Source of the DNA: Dromiciops gliroides
Lineage: Eukaryota; Chordata; Mammalia; Microbiotheria; Microbiotheriidae
Assembly (NCBI RefSeq): GCF_019393635.1
Contig: NC_057862.1
Location: 262,274,441 to 262,338,440 of the forward strand
Reading direction: 5' to 3'
Length of the DNA stretch: 64,000 bases
Shown: positions 1-23,954 of the stretch, piece by piece
How the letters are laid out: each line of letters opens with the position of its first letter
Position numbering within the stretch: the first letter of the stretch is position 1
Position numbers and translations under genes: made by a program
Notes under the pieces: generated by a model
The model's input: the letters and a program-made list of their open reading frames with translations, nothing else
The model's database searches: none
Told to the model about the DNA's origin: nothing

Positions 1-20
1 AAAGAAGCCATGGATGCTTT

Positions 21-193
21 TTTGTTTGTTTGTTTGTTTTTGTTTTTGTTTTTTTTGAGGGGCAATTGGGGTCAAGTGACTTGCCCAGGGTCACACAGCT
101 AGTAAGTGTTAAGTGTCTGAGACCGGATTTGAACTCAGGTACTCCTGAATCCAGGGCCGGTGCTCTATCCACTGCGCCATCTAGCTGCCCCCA
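21..193 (-). repeat. WSINE1-type SINE
   Basis: The T-rich start is the reversed tail and the copy ends CTAGCTGCCCCC. Flanking CCAT(g/a)GATGCTTTT forms a target duplication. Confidence 0.9.
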
Positions 194-379
194 TAGATGC
201 TTTTAATCACACTGTTGGTTTAAAAAGAACTATGTTCTCTTGGGGACACTAAAGCCATTGTCACACAACTATTATGTATTAGAGGCAGGCCTTTAATCCA
301 TGTCTTCCTGATTCCCTGGGTAGCATGCTCCCATTATGCTAAACTACTTCCCATATGTGTGTCTGTATGTATAATGACA

Positions 380-1130
380 GATATTTATTGTGTCTATGTA
401 TCAGGTATTCTCCTAGACTCTAGGGATAAAGACAACAAAAGACACAAAAACATGAAATGGTCCCTGTTCTCCAAAAGTCTAAATTCCATCAGAAGAGACA
501 AAATGTACAAATATAAGCATATGCAGAAGTAGTACAAGATAATTTAGGGAGGGAGGGTTCTAGCAGTTGAGGGCATCAGGAAAGGCTTCATTTATGTGGT
601 ACTTGAGCTAAATCTTGAAGAACATGATTCTATAAGGCAGAGATAAGGAGAATATTCCAGTCTGGGGGACAGCCAAGGCAAAGGCAGAGATGGGAGTTGG
701 TGTGCTGGGTGTGAAGAATAGCAAGAAGGGAGCTTGGTTAGACCACACAATATGGGGAAGAGGAGTAATATAATGGGGATAAAAAGGTAGTTCAGAACCA
801 GTTTGTGAAGGGCTTTAAAAGCCAAACAGAGGAGTTTAAATTTTATCCTTGAGGCAGCAGGGAACCACTGAAGTTGACTGAGTAGGGGAGTGACATACTC
901 AGATCACTTTGGTACCTATATAGAGGATAGACTGGGGTAAAAACTTGAGACGAAGACCAACTGAGAGGCCATTTCGATACTCCAGGTAAGAGGTGATGGG
1001 GGCATGAACTAAGGTATTGGCTTTGTGAATAGTAAGAAGAGGATGAGTGCAGGAGATATTATGGTGATAGGAATAGCAAGATGTGGCAACTGATTGGATA
1101 AATGGGTCAAGAGCAAGAAGTTGAGGATGA
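380..1130 (-). repeat. L2 LINE fragment, reversed
   Basis: Read on the minus strand it gives the L2 ORF2 C-terminal region and 3' end. It lies head to head with a plus-strand L2 starting at about 1135. Confidence 0.75.
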
Positions 1131-1134
1131 AGCA

Positions 1135-1800
1135 GGGGTTGGAAAACCCCTTCTCTCCATTTACACAATTACCACCTTGGTTCAGGCCCTCATCACATCT
1201 TGCCTAAATAACTGCAACAAGTTTCCTAATTGGTCTGCCATAAGTCTCTCACAAGTGCAGTCTATCCTACATGCTGCCGCAAAGGTCTCACCATGGAATT
1301 CTTTTATTCAGTCAACTCCAATGGCTTCCTATTGTCTCTAAAATAAAATATAAATATCTGTGTCAAGCATTCATAGCCCTTCACAACCTGGTCCCAACTT
1401 AACTTTTTGACCTATTTGAATCCAGCTAATCTGGGCTTCTCTCTATTCCTCAAGGGACACTTCTCTTTGCCTCTTTGCATTGGCCATCCCCCATGCCTGG
1501 AGAACACGCCATCCTTACCTCTACCCCACAGAGTCCCGCTCTTCCTTTAAGATGCAGCTCAAGCACTATCTGCCTCATGAAACCTTTCTTAATATGCCTA
1601 ACTGCTTGTGTCCTTTCCTCCAAATCACCTTGTAATTAGCTATTTTGTATTTATTTGTTTTGGTGATATACATATCTATATACATACTTGTTTCCTCAAT
1701 GAGAATGTAAGGTTCTTTCAAATACGGATTGCTTCATTCTCTATACTTTTATCCTCAGTGACTAGCACAATGTATGTACTTAATAAATATTTGTTGATTT
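1135..1800 (+). repeat. L2 LINE 3' fragment
   Basis: It carries the late ORF2 region and the L2 3' end (CTAGCACAATGTATGTACTT then AATAAATATTTGTTGA). Confidence 0.8.
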
Positions 1801-1989
1801 ATTAATTAAATTCATCAACATTTTAGGATCCATTGTCTGAAAAGGTAATGAATCTCCCAGTTTCAAAACTGTGAGAAATAAACTCGATCTGCCTACTAAA
1901 CAGATATGGTTTTGTTTGTGCCACAATACTAGTATCTTTGAACCCTCTGAAATTTCTGAATTTTTTGCGACACTACTCTCCCTCGGTTC

Positions 1990-2954
1990 TCCCACTTATC
2001 TGATGCTCTTTCTCAGTCTCTTTTACTGGATCTTCATTTACATTCCACCAATTATCTATGGGTTTCCCCCAAGGTTCTGTCCAGGGCCCTCTTCTTTTTC
2101 TTCTATCCTATCTCACTCACTAATTTCATTATTTCCCATGGATTCAATTACCACCCCTATGCTTATGATTCTCAGATCTATATATCCAGTCCTTGAACTC
2201 TATTTCCACATTACCAACTGCTCATTAGACATTTTGAACTGGATAGCCCTTAGGGCATCTCAAACTCAAAATGTCTAAAACAGAACTCAGTGGCATTACT
2301 CCCAAATTCACCCCTTCTTCTGAATTACTATAGTACTATATCATATTACATCATCCACCTAGTCCCAGGTTCAAAATTTTGGTATCACTTTTGACTCTTC
2401 ACTCTTACTCATTCCATCTATCAAATCAGATGGCAAATACTGTCATTTTTACCTCCACATCATCACTTTTGTCCCATTTTCTCCACTCACGCAGCCTCAA
2501 ATCTACTTCAGGTCCTATTTCAATAACCCTCTAAGTGGTTTCCCTGACATCTCTCCCAATTCTAATCTACCCTCCACATAGCTACTTAAAGTGTAGACCT
2601 GACCATAATACCCAATACCCAGTAAGCTCCAATAGCCCCTATTACATTCAGGATAAAATATAAACTCCTTGGTTTGGCATGTAAAACTCCTCACAACCTG
2701 GTTCCTTCCTTTTTTTCCTATTTTTTCAGTCTTCTTCCACATACCTTCTCAAATTCAGCCACACTGGTCTATCTGTTGTTCTTCTCACATGATGCTCCAT
2801 CTCCCATCTCTGTGTCATTGCACTGAATGCTCTTCTTCCTCATTATACCACTTAGTTTCCCTGAATTCCTTAAAGACTCAGATCAAACAGCATCTTTTGC
2901 AAGGAATCTCTTCCCTGTCTTCCCTCCCCTAGTTGCACTAGTGCCTTCTCTTCT
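1990..2954 (+). repeat. L2 LINE fragment, part 1, split by an L1
   Basis: The reverse-transcriptase region is recognisable from decayed forms of the GVPQGSVLGPLLF and YADDTQIY motifs. The element resumes after 5808. Confidence 0.8.
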
Positions 2955-3073
2955 TTTTATTTTTTTTGAATAAAAGTATTTTATTATGTTCCAGTCACAT
3001 GTTTCCATAAGATTTCCAATTTCAAATTCTTCTCCCTCCCTCCCCTAGACAGCAGGCAATCTGATATAGGTTT

Positions 3074-3078
<5 letters not shown>

Positions 3079-3105
<27 letters not shown>
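3079..3105. repeat. (TG)n microsatellite
   Basis: About 13 TG units lie within the L1 3' region. Confidence 0.95.
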
Positions 3106-3108
<3 letters not shown>

Positions 3109-4477
3109 ATATGTATAACATTAAACATATTTCTGCATTAGTCATGTTAGAAGAATAAGAGCAAAAAGGAAAAACACCAAAAAAGAAAAACAACAGCACC
3201 AAAAACAAAAGAAATAGTATGGTTCAATCAGCATCCATATTCCAGTTCTTTTTTTTTTTTCTGGATTTGGAGAGCCCTTTGGAACTTTCTTGTATCATTG
3301 GATTGGTGAGAAGAATCTAGTCTATCACAGTTGATCAACACATAATGTTGATGATACCATGTACAATGTTCTTATGGTTCTGCTCATCTCACTCATCATC
3401 AGTTCATGCAAGTCCCTCCAGGTTTCTCTGAACTCTTTCTGCTCATCGTTTCTTACAGCACAATAGAATTCCATTACATTCATATACCACAACTTGTTCA
3501 GCCATTCCCCATTTGATGGACAGCCCCTCAATTTCCAATTCCTTGCCACCACAAAAAGAGCAGCTATATTTTTGTACATGTGGGTGCTTTTCCCTTTTTT
3601 ATGATGTCTTTGAGAAAAAGACCCAAAAGTGGCATTTCTGGGTCAAAGGTTATGCACAGCTTTATAGCCCTTTGGCCATAATTCCAAATCACTCTCCAGA
3701 ATGGTTGGATCAGTTCACAGCTCCACCAACAATGCATTAGAGTTCCAATTTCTCCACAGCTTCTCCAACATTTATTATTTTCCTTTTTTGTCATATTAGC
3801 CAAATCTGATAGGTGTCAGGTGGTACCTCAGAGTTGTTTTAATTTTGCATTTCTCTAATCAATAGTGATTTAGAGCATTTTTTCATATGGCAATAAATAG
3901 CTTTAATTTCTTCATCTGAAAACTGCCTGTTCATATCCTTTGATCATTTCTCAATTGGGGAATGACTTGGACTCCTATAAATTTGATTTAGTTCCCTATA
4001 TATTTTAGAAATGAGACCTTTATCAGAAGTACTGGCCATAAAAATTGTTTGCCAGCTCCCTTCTAATTTTGGATGCATTGCTTCTGTTTGTACAGAAACT
4101 TTTAAATTTAATGTAATAAAAATCATCCATTTTGTATTTCATAATATTCTCAGTCTTGTTTGGTCATAAACTGTTCTCCTTTCCAAAGATCTGAAAGGTA
4201 GACTATTCCATCCTCTCCTAATTTATCTATGGTATCACCTCTTATGTCTAAATCATGTACCCATTTTGACTTTAGTTTAGTATAAGGTGTAAGATGTTGG
4301 TCTATGCCTAATTTCTGCCATACTATCTTCCAGTTTTCCCAGCAGTTTTTGTCAAATACTGAATCCCTCTCCCAGAAGCTGGAGTCTTTGGGTTTATCAA
4401 ACAGTATATTACTAATGTCATTTACTACTGTGTCTCCTGTGCCTAGCCTATTCCATTGATCCTCCACTTTATTTCTT

Positions 4478-5133
4478 TTTTTTCCCATTTTTGAATAGAA
4501 TTTTATTTTCCAAAATATATGTAAAAACAAAATTTTAACATCAAATTTTAAAAAACTTTGTGTTCCAACTTCTCTTCCCCACTCCATTCCCATCCCTCAC
4601 CCACAAGAGCTCAAGCAATTCAAAATAAGTTATACATGAGTAGTCATGGAAAAATTCCCATATTAGCTAGTTGTGAGAGAAAACAGTCAAAAAACCCAAA
4701 ACTTCAGATTAAGTAATTGTCAAAGAGGAAATGAAAAAAAAAATTTTAAAACGTGTTTCCATCTGTTTTCAGATACTATCCGTTCTTTCTCTGCAGATGG
4801 GCTGCAATCTTCATAAGTCTTTCAGGGTTATATTAGATCACTGCCTTGCTGATAATAACCACATGCTTCCCAGAAGATCATTCCCCACTATTGCTGTTAT
4901 TTTGTATACAGTACATTTCACTCTGCTTCAGTTTATGTAGGTCTTTCCAGGTTTTTCTGATAGTATCCTATTCATCATAACCTTTATATAGCACCTTAAG
5001 CTTGACAGAGAATTTTCTTCATAAAAGCCCAGCAAAGTAGGTACCATACGTTTTGCCATTATAATCAATCATCATAACTATTTCCCTCTGTCCCACTTCC
5101 TTCCCATGACATTTACTCTATCTTCTTTTTACC
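4478..5133 (-). repeat. HAL1/L1 3' end nested inside the L1
   Basis: Its reverse complement matches the last 600 bp or so of the HAL1 at 56903-59730, including GGAAAGACCTACATAAACTG and AGCAGAGTGAAATGTACTGT. It splits L1 ORF2 between CTGGCTAAGAAATAG and the GGAGGATCAATGG block. TATTTCTT on both sides is the likely duplication. Confidence 0.82.
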
Positions 5134-5808
5134 TATTTCTTAGCCAGTACCAAAGAGTTTTGATGACTGCTGCTTTATAGTAGAGCTTCAGATTTGGTAC
5201 AGCTAACCCATCTTCCTGTGCATTTTTTTTTCATTATTTCCCTTGATATTCTTGACCTTTTGTTTTTCCAGATGAATTTTGTTATTATTTTTTCTAGCTC
5301 TATAAAATAATTTTTAGGTAGTTTCATTTTTATTATATTAGCTTGTCCTATCCATGAGCAATTGATATCTTTCCAATTATTTTGATTTGTGTGAAAAGTG
5401 TTTTGTAACTGTGTTCATAGAGTTCCTGGGTTTGTCTTGGTAAGTAGACTCCCAAGTATTTTATATTGTCTACCGTTACTTTAAATGGAATTTCTCTTTC
5501 TATCTCTTGCTGCTGGACTTTGTTGGTCATGTATAGAAGTGCTGATGATTTATGTGGATTTATTTTATATCCTGCTACTTTGCTAAAGTTGTTAATTGTT
5601 TCAAGTAATTTTTGAGTTGATTCTCTAGGATTCTCCGAGTATACCATCATATCATCTACAAAGAGTGATAGTTTTGTTTCCTCCTTACCTATTCTAATTC
5701 CTTTAAATCCTTTTTCTTCTCTGATTGCCAAAGCTAACATTTCTAGTACAATATTAAATAATAGAGGTGATGATGGACATCCCTGTTTCACCCCTGCTTT
5801 TATTGGGA

Positions 5809-6030
5809 AGTGCCTTCCCTTCTAAGGTTACTTTCTATCCATACTGCACATATCTTATGAGTATTTATGTATGAGTATGTATTTACACAGTATTTATTTA
5901 TCTCTCCCAATTAGTATTTAAGCTCCATAAAGGGCAGAGATTGCTTTGCTCTTTTTGTATTCTCAGTGCTTAATATAATTAATTCCTGGCATATAGTAAT
6001 TATTTAATAAATATTTGTTGGTTAACTGAT
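5809..6030 (+). repeat. L2 LINE fragment, part 2 (3' end)
   Basis: This is the continuation of the L2 from 2954, ending in the L2 tail (TTAATAAATATTTGTTGG). Confidence 0.8.
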
Positions 6031-6054
6031 ACCTTTCCAGACTTATTATACATT

Positions 6055-6600
6055 ACTCCCCTTTTAAGACTATACATCCTAGCCACACTGGTCTTCTTAC
6101 TGTCCCTGACACATGACATTCCATCTCCCATCACCATGCTGTCTGTGTCCCATACCTTGAATTCTCTCCACTCCTCATATGTGTTTTTAGAATTTCTTGG
6201 GGGCAGCTAGATGGTGCAGTGTATAGAGTACTGGCCCTGGATTCAGGAAGACCTGAGTTCAAATCTGGCCTCAGACACTTGACATCTACTAGCTGTGTGA
6301 CCCTGGGCAAGTCACTTAACCCTCATTGCCCCACAGACAAAAAAAAGAATCTCTTACTTCCTTCAAAGCTCACCTTAAGTGCTACATCCTACAAAAAGCC
6401 TTTCCTTAGGCATTCTCTCTTCCCCTCAGTGCAAGTCCCCTCCCAAATCACCATGCATTTACTTTACATATATTTTGTATATATTTGCTTTTCCCCCCTT
6501 GATAGCACATAAGCTCCTTAAGGGCAGAGAATGTTTTATTTTTGTCTAGCACAATGTCTGGGACATAGTAGGTGCTTAATAAATGCTTGTTGACTGAATG
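6055..6600 (+). repeat. L2 LINE 3' end, split by a SINE
   Basis: A second L2 tail runs from about 6055 to GCTTAATAAATGCTTGTTGA, interrupted by the SINE at 6199-6346. Confidence 0.75.
6199..6346 (+). repeat. WSINE1-type SINE
   Basis: It runs from GGGGGCAGCTAGATGG to an A-rich tail. AGAATTTCTT before and AGAATCTCTT after form the duplication. Confidence 0.9.
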
Positions 6601-6726
6601 TTAGTAATCTCTGCTTGTTGTCAACTGTGTGACTGTAAAGATGCTGAAAATCATCTATGAAAGGTTGCCTGTTTCCTTCTCATACTTTTTATAAAGCTAT
6701 CTCTTTATACCAGTGTAGCAGATTTT

Positions 6727-6990
6727 TTTGGTAGTAGCTAGGTGGTATAGTAGACAGAGTTCCAAGTCTGGAATCAGGAAGATGCATCTTTCTGAGTTCA
6801 AATCTGGGCTCAGACACTGGTTGTGTGACCCTGGGCAAGTCACTCAACCCTGTTTGCCTCAGTTTCCTCATCTGTAAAATGAGCTGGAGAAAGAAACAGC
6901 AAACCACTCTAGTTTCTTTGCCAAGAAAACCCCAAACAGGGTCACAAAGAGTCAGACATGACTGAAAAACGACTGAAGAAAAACAAGAAT
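6727..6990 (+). repeat. Mar1-type SINE (RTE-tailed)
   Basis: The tRNA-like head is followed by the long tail CCTCATCTGTAAAATGAG...CAAGAAAACCCCAAA...GTCAGACATGACTGAA, shared with RTE LINEs in marsupials (recalled). Confidence 0.8.
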
Positions 6991-7039
6991 TTTTCTTTTT
7001 TGTAAATACTGCATAAAGATAAGAAAGTAGGCATGTAGA

Positions 7040-7245
7040 GTTATTGTTGTTATTTCTCCTTCTTTTCTAAAGTGGACCACTGACATCATAGATGATGCCT
7101 TAACTTGCTTGTGAGACAGAGTTGTGCAAAGTTGTCAGCTTCTCTCTTCCAGAGTCACTGAAATCCATTGGCAAGACAAAAGTCAAGATGACTAGGGATG
7201 GCCCTAGATACAGTAAATGACATCCTCTCATTGGCCTTTTTTGTG
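7040..7245 (+). repeat. Unclassified interspersed repeat
   Basis: GTGGACCACTGACATCAT...GGCAAGACAAAAGTCAAGAT resembles a dispersed marsupial repeat I recall but cannot name. Confidence 0.35.
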
Positions 7246-7500
7246 GGAAATATGTTATTTGTGATTTTTTCCTTTCTTCTCTTTACGATACCTTTTAATA
7301 TAATCCTTCAATGTTTTACAGATGGTCTTGCCTCCAGCACATATTTCATTTCTATTTCAATAAATGTTTGCTGAATGGAATGTTCTCAAGCATGCTGGTT
7401 TAGATTTTTACAATAAATAACAAATCAAAGTGTTTTTTAAAAAGACATCCTAAATTGCTTATGTTACTAATAATACATTGTAATACATAGCATTACTCAC

Positions 7501-20195
<12,695 letters not shown>

Positions 20196-20330
20196 GGTGA
20201 AAGATCCTGAGCGGCTCCACTTCCTACCCAGCTCCTCCTCAGGTCCGCCAGCACTGATAATACTCTGAGCCGCTCACCGCCGCACGCAGGCGCAGTAATC
20301 AAACTGACGGCGAACCAGCAGACCCAAAAT
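20196..20330 (-). promoter_or_regulatory. NEMF promoter and 5' UTR region
   Basis: This is a GC-richer stretch with several CpGs directly upstream of the NEMF start codon. It holds an ETS-like GGAAGT (reverse complement of 20219-20224) and a GC-rich TGCGCCTGCG block resembling an NRF1 site near 20283-20295. There is no TATA box. The transcription start is not determined, and the motif calls are inference. Confidence 0.5.
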
Positions 20331-20842
20331 TCATCGAAGCGCACGTCCAAGTCGGCTGTGGTATTGTGTATCTCTTGTTCCTTAAGTTAGAGACAGAAAA
20401 TCTCTGATCTACTAACCTATCGTCCCGGACGAATATCCTGACTAAATTCAGGGAGAGCAGTCGATCCTGCCGCCTTTCTTTCTTTTTCTTATTTTACACA
20501 CGCTTTCTAAACTGAAGTCTTAGCGACTCCTGCTGGTACAAAAAATTCTTTGCTTTATGTTTCTTGATAATTTTGCGAAATATCCAGCAGGGGGCAGTGC
20601 AGAGCAAAGCCTTCGCGCGGACGGTTGCTCTGTTTTTCAAGTTGTGTTGTCAATTTTAACAAAGAGAAACGTAACTTTTCTCATTGTCATTTAGGAGCAG
20701 AATTCATACAACAACTCTGCACGCGGGGGGTTCGTTTTAAACATCCTTTGAGTGATGAGCTCAACGTTTCGCTGAATCTTTTTTTTTCCTTTTTGTTTCA
20801 TGCTCGAGTGATTTATAGAAACGCACTTACTGCAAAAATTAT

Positions 20843-20847
20843 AAAAA
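20843..20847 (-). terminator. Pol III T5 terminator of 7SL
   Basis: Five consecutive T on the minus strand directly follow the last 7SL bases (GGTCTCC), as expected for RNA polymerase III termination. Confidence 0.85.
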
Positions 20848-21146
20848 GGAGACCGCGTCTCACTATCTTGCCCAGGCTGGAGTACAGTGGCTATTCACAG
20901 GCGCGATCCCACTACTGATCGGCACGGGAGTTTTGACCTGCTCCGTTTCCGACCTGGGCCGGTTCACCCCTCCTTAGGCAACCTGGTGGTCCCCAGTTCC
21001 CAGGGGGTCACCATATTGATGCCGAACTTAGTGCGGACACCCGATCGGCATAGCACACGGCAGCCCAGAACTCCTGGGCTCAAGCGATCCTCCAGCCTCA
21101 GCCTCCCGAGTAGCTAGGACTACAGGCGCGCGCCACCACGCCCGGC
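20848..21146 (-). ncRNA. RN7SL: 7SL RNA (signal recognition particle RNA)
   Basis: This is the RNA scaffold of the SRP, which targets nascent secretory proteins to the ER. The minus strand reads as 299 nt, the length of human 7SL as I recall it. It starts GCCGGGCG. The 5' Alu-domain signal CTGTAGTCCTAGCTACTCGG, the central ATGCCGATCGGGTGTCCGCA and the helix-8 segment CCAGGTCGGAAACGGAGCAG are intact. The helix-6 loop is GGAA, which fits the GNAR loop bound by SRP19, where human has GGAG. Differences from human are few and scattered, with no poly(A) tail or flanking duplications. It ends at a run of five T. It reads as a true pol III gene, not a processed copy. It lies upstream of NEMF on the same strand, which I recall for a human 7SL locus (RN7SL3) at 14q21.3. 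Confidence 0.95.
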
Positions 21147-21189
21147 GAGAGCGCAGGGCGCGCAGCGAGACCTCGAGGCTGTGGACCTG

Positions 21190-21200
21190 AATGACGTAGC
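21190..21200 (-). promoter_or_regulatory. CRE/ATF-like element upstream of 7SL
   Basis: The minus strand carries CTACGTCA, a one-base variant of the CRE TGACGTCA, about 46-52 bp upstream of the 7SL start. An ATF/CREB site at nearly this position is known for the human 7SL promoter. The placement supports an active external promoter. Confidence 0.7.
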
Positions 21201-21389
21201 CTGGAGAGGGAGGAAAGGGGCGGGGACGTAGGAGCCGGTTCGATTGCGGCCTCTGCTCTATAGGTGGCGGTGCTGAGAAGTGATACGTCTCTAATGCGGC
21301 AAAGCCAGGAGGAGCAAAATCAAGAAAAATCTGCTTGCCATGGAGAAAAGGATTCTGGGCAGTGCTGGTGTGACCATAAAGAAATGCAC

Positions 21390-21665
21390 TACGCTCATTT
21401 TCATTGGCTGTCTCCCACGCCTGGAATACTCTCCCTCTTTATCCTTGTCTCCTGGCTTCCTTCAATTCCACCTTCTGCAAGAAGCCTATTTTGGTTCCCC
21501 GTAGGGATCTCCAATTTATTCTGTATGTGCCTTTGTACATAATTGTTTGCATGTCGTCTCCTTTCATTAGAATGAAAGCTTCTTAAAGGCAGAAACTGTT
21601 TTTGCCCCTTTTAATATCCCCATCACTTAACATCGTACCTATCGCCGAAAAAGCACTTAAATGCT
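21390..21665 (+). repeat. L2 LINE 3' end
   Basis: GGCTGTCTCCCACGCCTGGAA through AAAGCACTTAAATGCTTG is the L2 tail, lying just upstream of the 7SL promoter. Confidence 0.75.
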
Positions 21666-21726
21666 TGTTTTACTTGACTTGTGTAGCTTCTTAAAACGGT
21701 GCAAAAGGGAAGCTTTAGAAAAAAAA

Positions 21727-22003
21727 AGGAAGGAAGGGAGGTATGAAGGAAGGGAGGTAGGAAGGAAGGAAAGAAGGAAGGAAAGAAGGAAGGAAGGAAG
21801 GTGGGAGGGAGGAAGGAAGGAAGGAAGGTGGGAGGGAGGAAGGAAGGAAGGAAGGAAGGAAGGAAGGAAGGAAGGAAGGAAGGAAGGAAGGAAGGAAGGA
21901 AGGAAGGAAGGAAGGAAGGAAGGAAGGAAGGAAGGAAGGAAGGAAGGAAGGAAGGGAGGGAGGGAGGGAGGGAGGAAGGGAGGAAGGGAGGAAGGGAGGA
22001 AGT
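21727..22003. repeat. (GGAA)n array
   Basis: About 275 bp consists of GGAA units with GGGA interruptions at both ends. It gives spurious long open frames on both strands, so no gene is called. Confidence 0.97.
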
Positions 22004-22508
22004 GAGTGGGATGGGAAGGACACCCACTGACTCCTGTAATAGAAACTCGAGGAGAAAGGAGGCCAAAGCATTGATTTTATTTCTTTCGAAAGAAAGGTGC
22101 ACCACACTCACTGGGACAACCAGGAGATGTAACACACTGGGATTAGAAATCAAGCAGTTTTTATACTTTTTACAGACATCTAATTTGAGCAAAATGCGGT
22201 AATTGGGTTCAGCAATAAATCATTCTCCTGGAATGTTCAGCGAAAAATTATTTTGCAACATTTTCTGTTTCTGCAACAAATTTATCATGTCTACGTAATG
22301 TCTTGGTGCAGACTCTTTGAAACAATTTTTAAGTTGATATGCCTATATTTAGAAAGGGGGATAGTAGCTTCCCATTATTGCCTCTCTCTAGAGAAAAAAT
22401 AGAGAGAAATAAGGGGCTCTAAAGGGCTTTAAGACTTTGAGATCAGATCACTAGGCTGAGGGGGGGGGCACTTTCCATCTCAGTGGAGGGTCATATCCCT
22501 ATGTCTCT

Positions 22509-22565
22509 CGGAAGGAAGGAAGGAAGGAAGGAAGGAAGGAAGGAAGGAAGGAAGGAAGGAAGGAA
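22509..22565. repeat. Second (GGAA)n array
   Basis: About 14 nearly pure GGAA units lie about 0.5 kb from the larger array. Confidence 0.95.
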
Positions 22566-22685
22566 ATCTCTAAAAATGTTTGCGTCAGTGGCAGCACTTT
22601 TTCTTCTCCCAGTTGTTACTAGTAAGTTAAAAGGGAATAATACTTTTAAATATAGAAGTTTTATTTATTATTAAATCCAATTTAT

Positions 22686-23337
22686 TGCCACACTTGGCAG
22701 CTAAAGTTTACTTTCAGTGCTTCCCCTTGTATGGAGCAAACTGCCTCAGTTTACCCAAATAACTCGAGGAGACCACCAAGACAAGCAGAGACAGATTTAT
22801 TACATCCTCATGAGGACGGGCAAAACCCAATTCAAAGATATGCCCAATCCTCTAGGCTTTTATAGTAATCTTGAAAAGGACTGTCCCCACGTACACCTAG
22901 GGTGGATGAGCTCACAATCTAACATCCAATCCTATCTCACCCAGGGTGCGTATGGAGACATGCATACGTGTTCCAGGGACAAGGGGGAAAAGGGGAGGGG
23001 GAACAAGGTCAAACCAAAGGAAAAGGAAACAGGGGAGTGAGAGTCAGATGTTTCAAATCTCACAGTTCCCACTGACTCCCCTCTCCAGGCCCCTGTCTCT
23101 AAAGATAAGGATGCCAGGGTTAAAATTTATCTTTGGTTATGTTGGGAAGAAAAGAATAATCCATTGTTGGGACTCCAGAGTCAAGGGGATTCTGCTCTGA
23201 GAAAAAGAGACAATGTCACTTAACATCTGGTCTCAACTCAATGGCTGCATCCTGTGCCTAGTCCCGTCCTTTCTTCTTGAGTCCCGAGTATTGAATTGGT
23301 GGGCAAACTCCCTGACCCACTGACTGGGGTTCTGACA
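22686..23337 (-). mobile_element. Probable solo LTR fossil (endogenous retrovirus)
   Basis: On the minus strand the block starts TGTCAGAACCCC. It has a TATAAAAG box, then AATAAATCTGTCTCTGCTTG, and ends near TGTGGCA. That order fits U3-R-U5. I see no internal retroviral region, so it is a solo LTR remnant. The family is not identified and the right-hand (5') limit is firmer than the left. Confidence 0.55.
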
Positions 23338-23574
23338 CATGATGGATTGCAGACAAAATTAATATGTAGCTGACAAGTGGGGAGACTGAGCAGAATTAAA
23401 AATACTGTTAATTGGCAATAAAACTTAAAGGAGACAGTGAGAATTTGACAAGCAATAAACTTCTAAACAAACTATACTGGGGCAGGGCTGGGTACCTTCC
23501 AAACCCCATCCTCAGAGTTTAATCTGACTCAAATCCATAATCATATCATACACCCTCTACCATCCCACAGATGA

Positions 23575-23700
23575 CTGAATGTTAGAGCTGGCCAGATGCT
23601 AATAGATAATTTAATCCAAACTCCTCATTGTTCAGTTTAAAAAACTGAAGCCCAGAGAGGGAAATGACTGGCAAGGATCACACAGCTGTAGCATTATCCT
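23575..23700 (-). repeat. MIR/THER-type SINE, reversed
   Basis: AAACTGAAGCCCAGAGAGGGAAATGACTGG is the typical reversed MIR core. Confidence 0.6.
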
Positions 23701-23792
23701 GGTGTTTTTACCCTTTCCACTCTTCCTCCACTCCCTCTCAACAACAGTATTCTCTACCAAGTATTCCAATTATTCCTCCTTCTCTATTTATT

Positions 23793-23954
23793 GTTTGTTT
23801 GTTTGTTTGTTTGTTTTGGAGGGTCAATGAGGGTTAAGTTACTTGCCCAGGGTCACACAGCTAGTAAGTGTCAAGTGTCCGAGACAGAATTTGAACTCAG
23901 GTCTTCCTAAATCCAGGGCTGGTGCTTTATCCACTGCGCCACCTAGCTGCCCCC
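23793..23954 (-). repeat. WSINE1-type SINE
   Basis: The reversed tail is (TTTG)n and the body ends CACCTAGCTGCCCCC. This is the CATTGCCC-tail subtype. Confidence 0.9.

Larger units (their letters stand above)
2955..5808 (-). repeat. L1 LINE, 5'-truncated, inserted into L2
   Basis: Minus-strand frames give reverse transcriptase with MKQGCPSSPLLFNIVLEMLA and LFVDDMMVYSE, then the ORF2 C-terminal region around LMHCWWSCELIQPFWRVIWN, then the 3' end. Flanking AGTGCCTTCTCTTCT (2940-2954) and AGTGCCTTCCCTTCT (5809-5823) are the target duplication, with one mismatch. It is interrupted by a HAL1/L1 tail at about 4478-5133 and is not intact. Confidence 0.88.

Noticed and set aside
1-7500. NEMF exon 7
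   Set aside because: I looked for the reverse complement of sequence encoding YGPALIEHCLLENGF and did not find it, so it probably lies left of the window.
20848-21146. Alu-like sequence suggesting human contamination
   Set aside because: It is full-length 7SL including the central S domain, with marsupial-specific differences and its own promoter, in marsupial repeat context.
21623-22202. Long open frames on both strands (up to 189 aa)
   Set aside because: They are produced by the GGAA array (Pro-Ser-Phe-Leu and Lys-Glu-Gly-Arg repeats).
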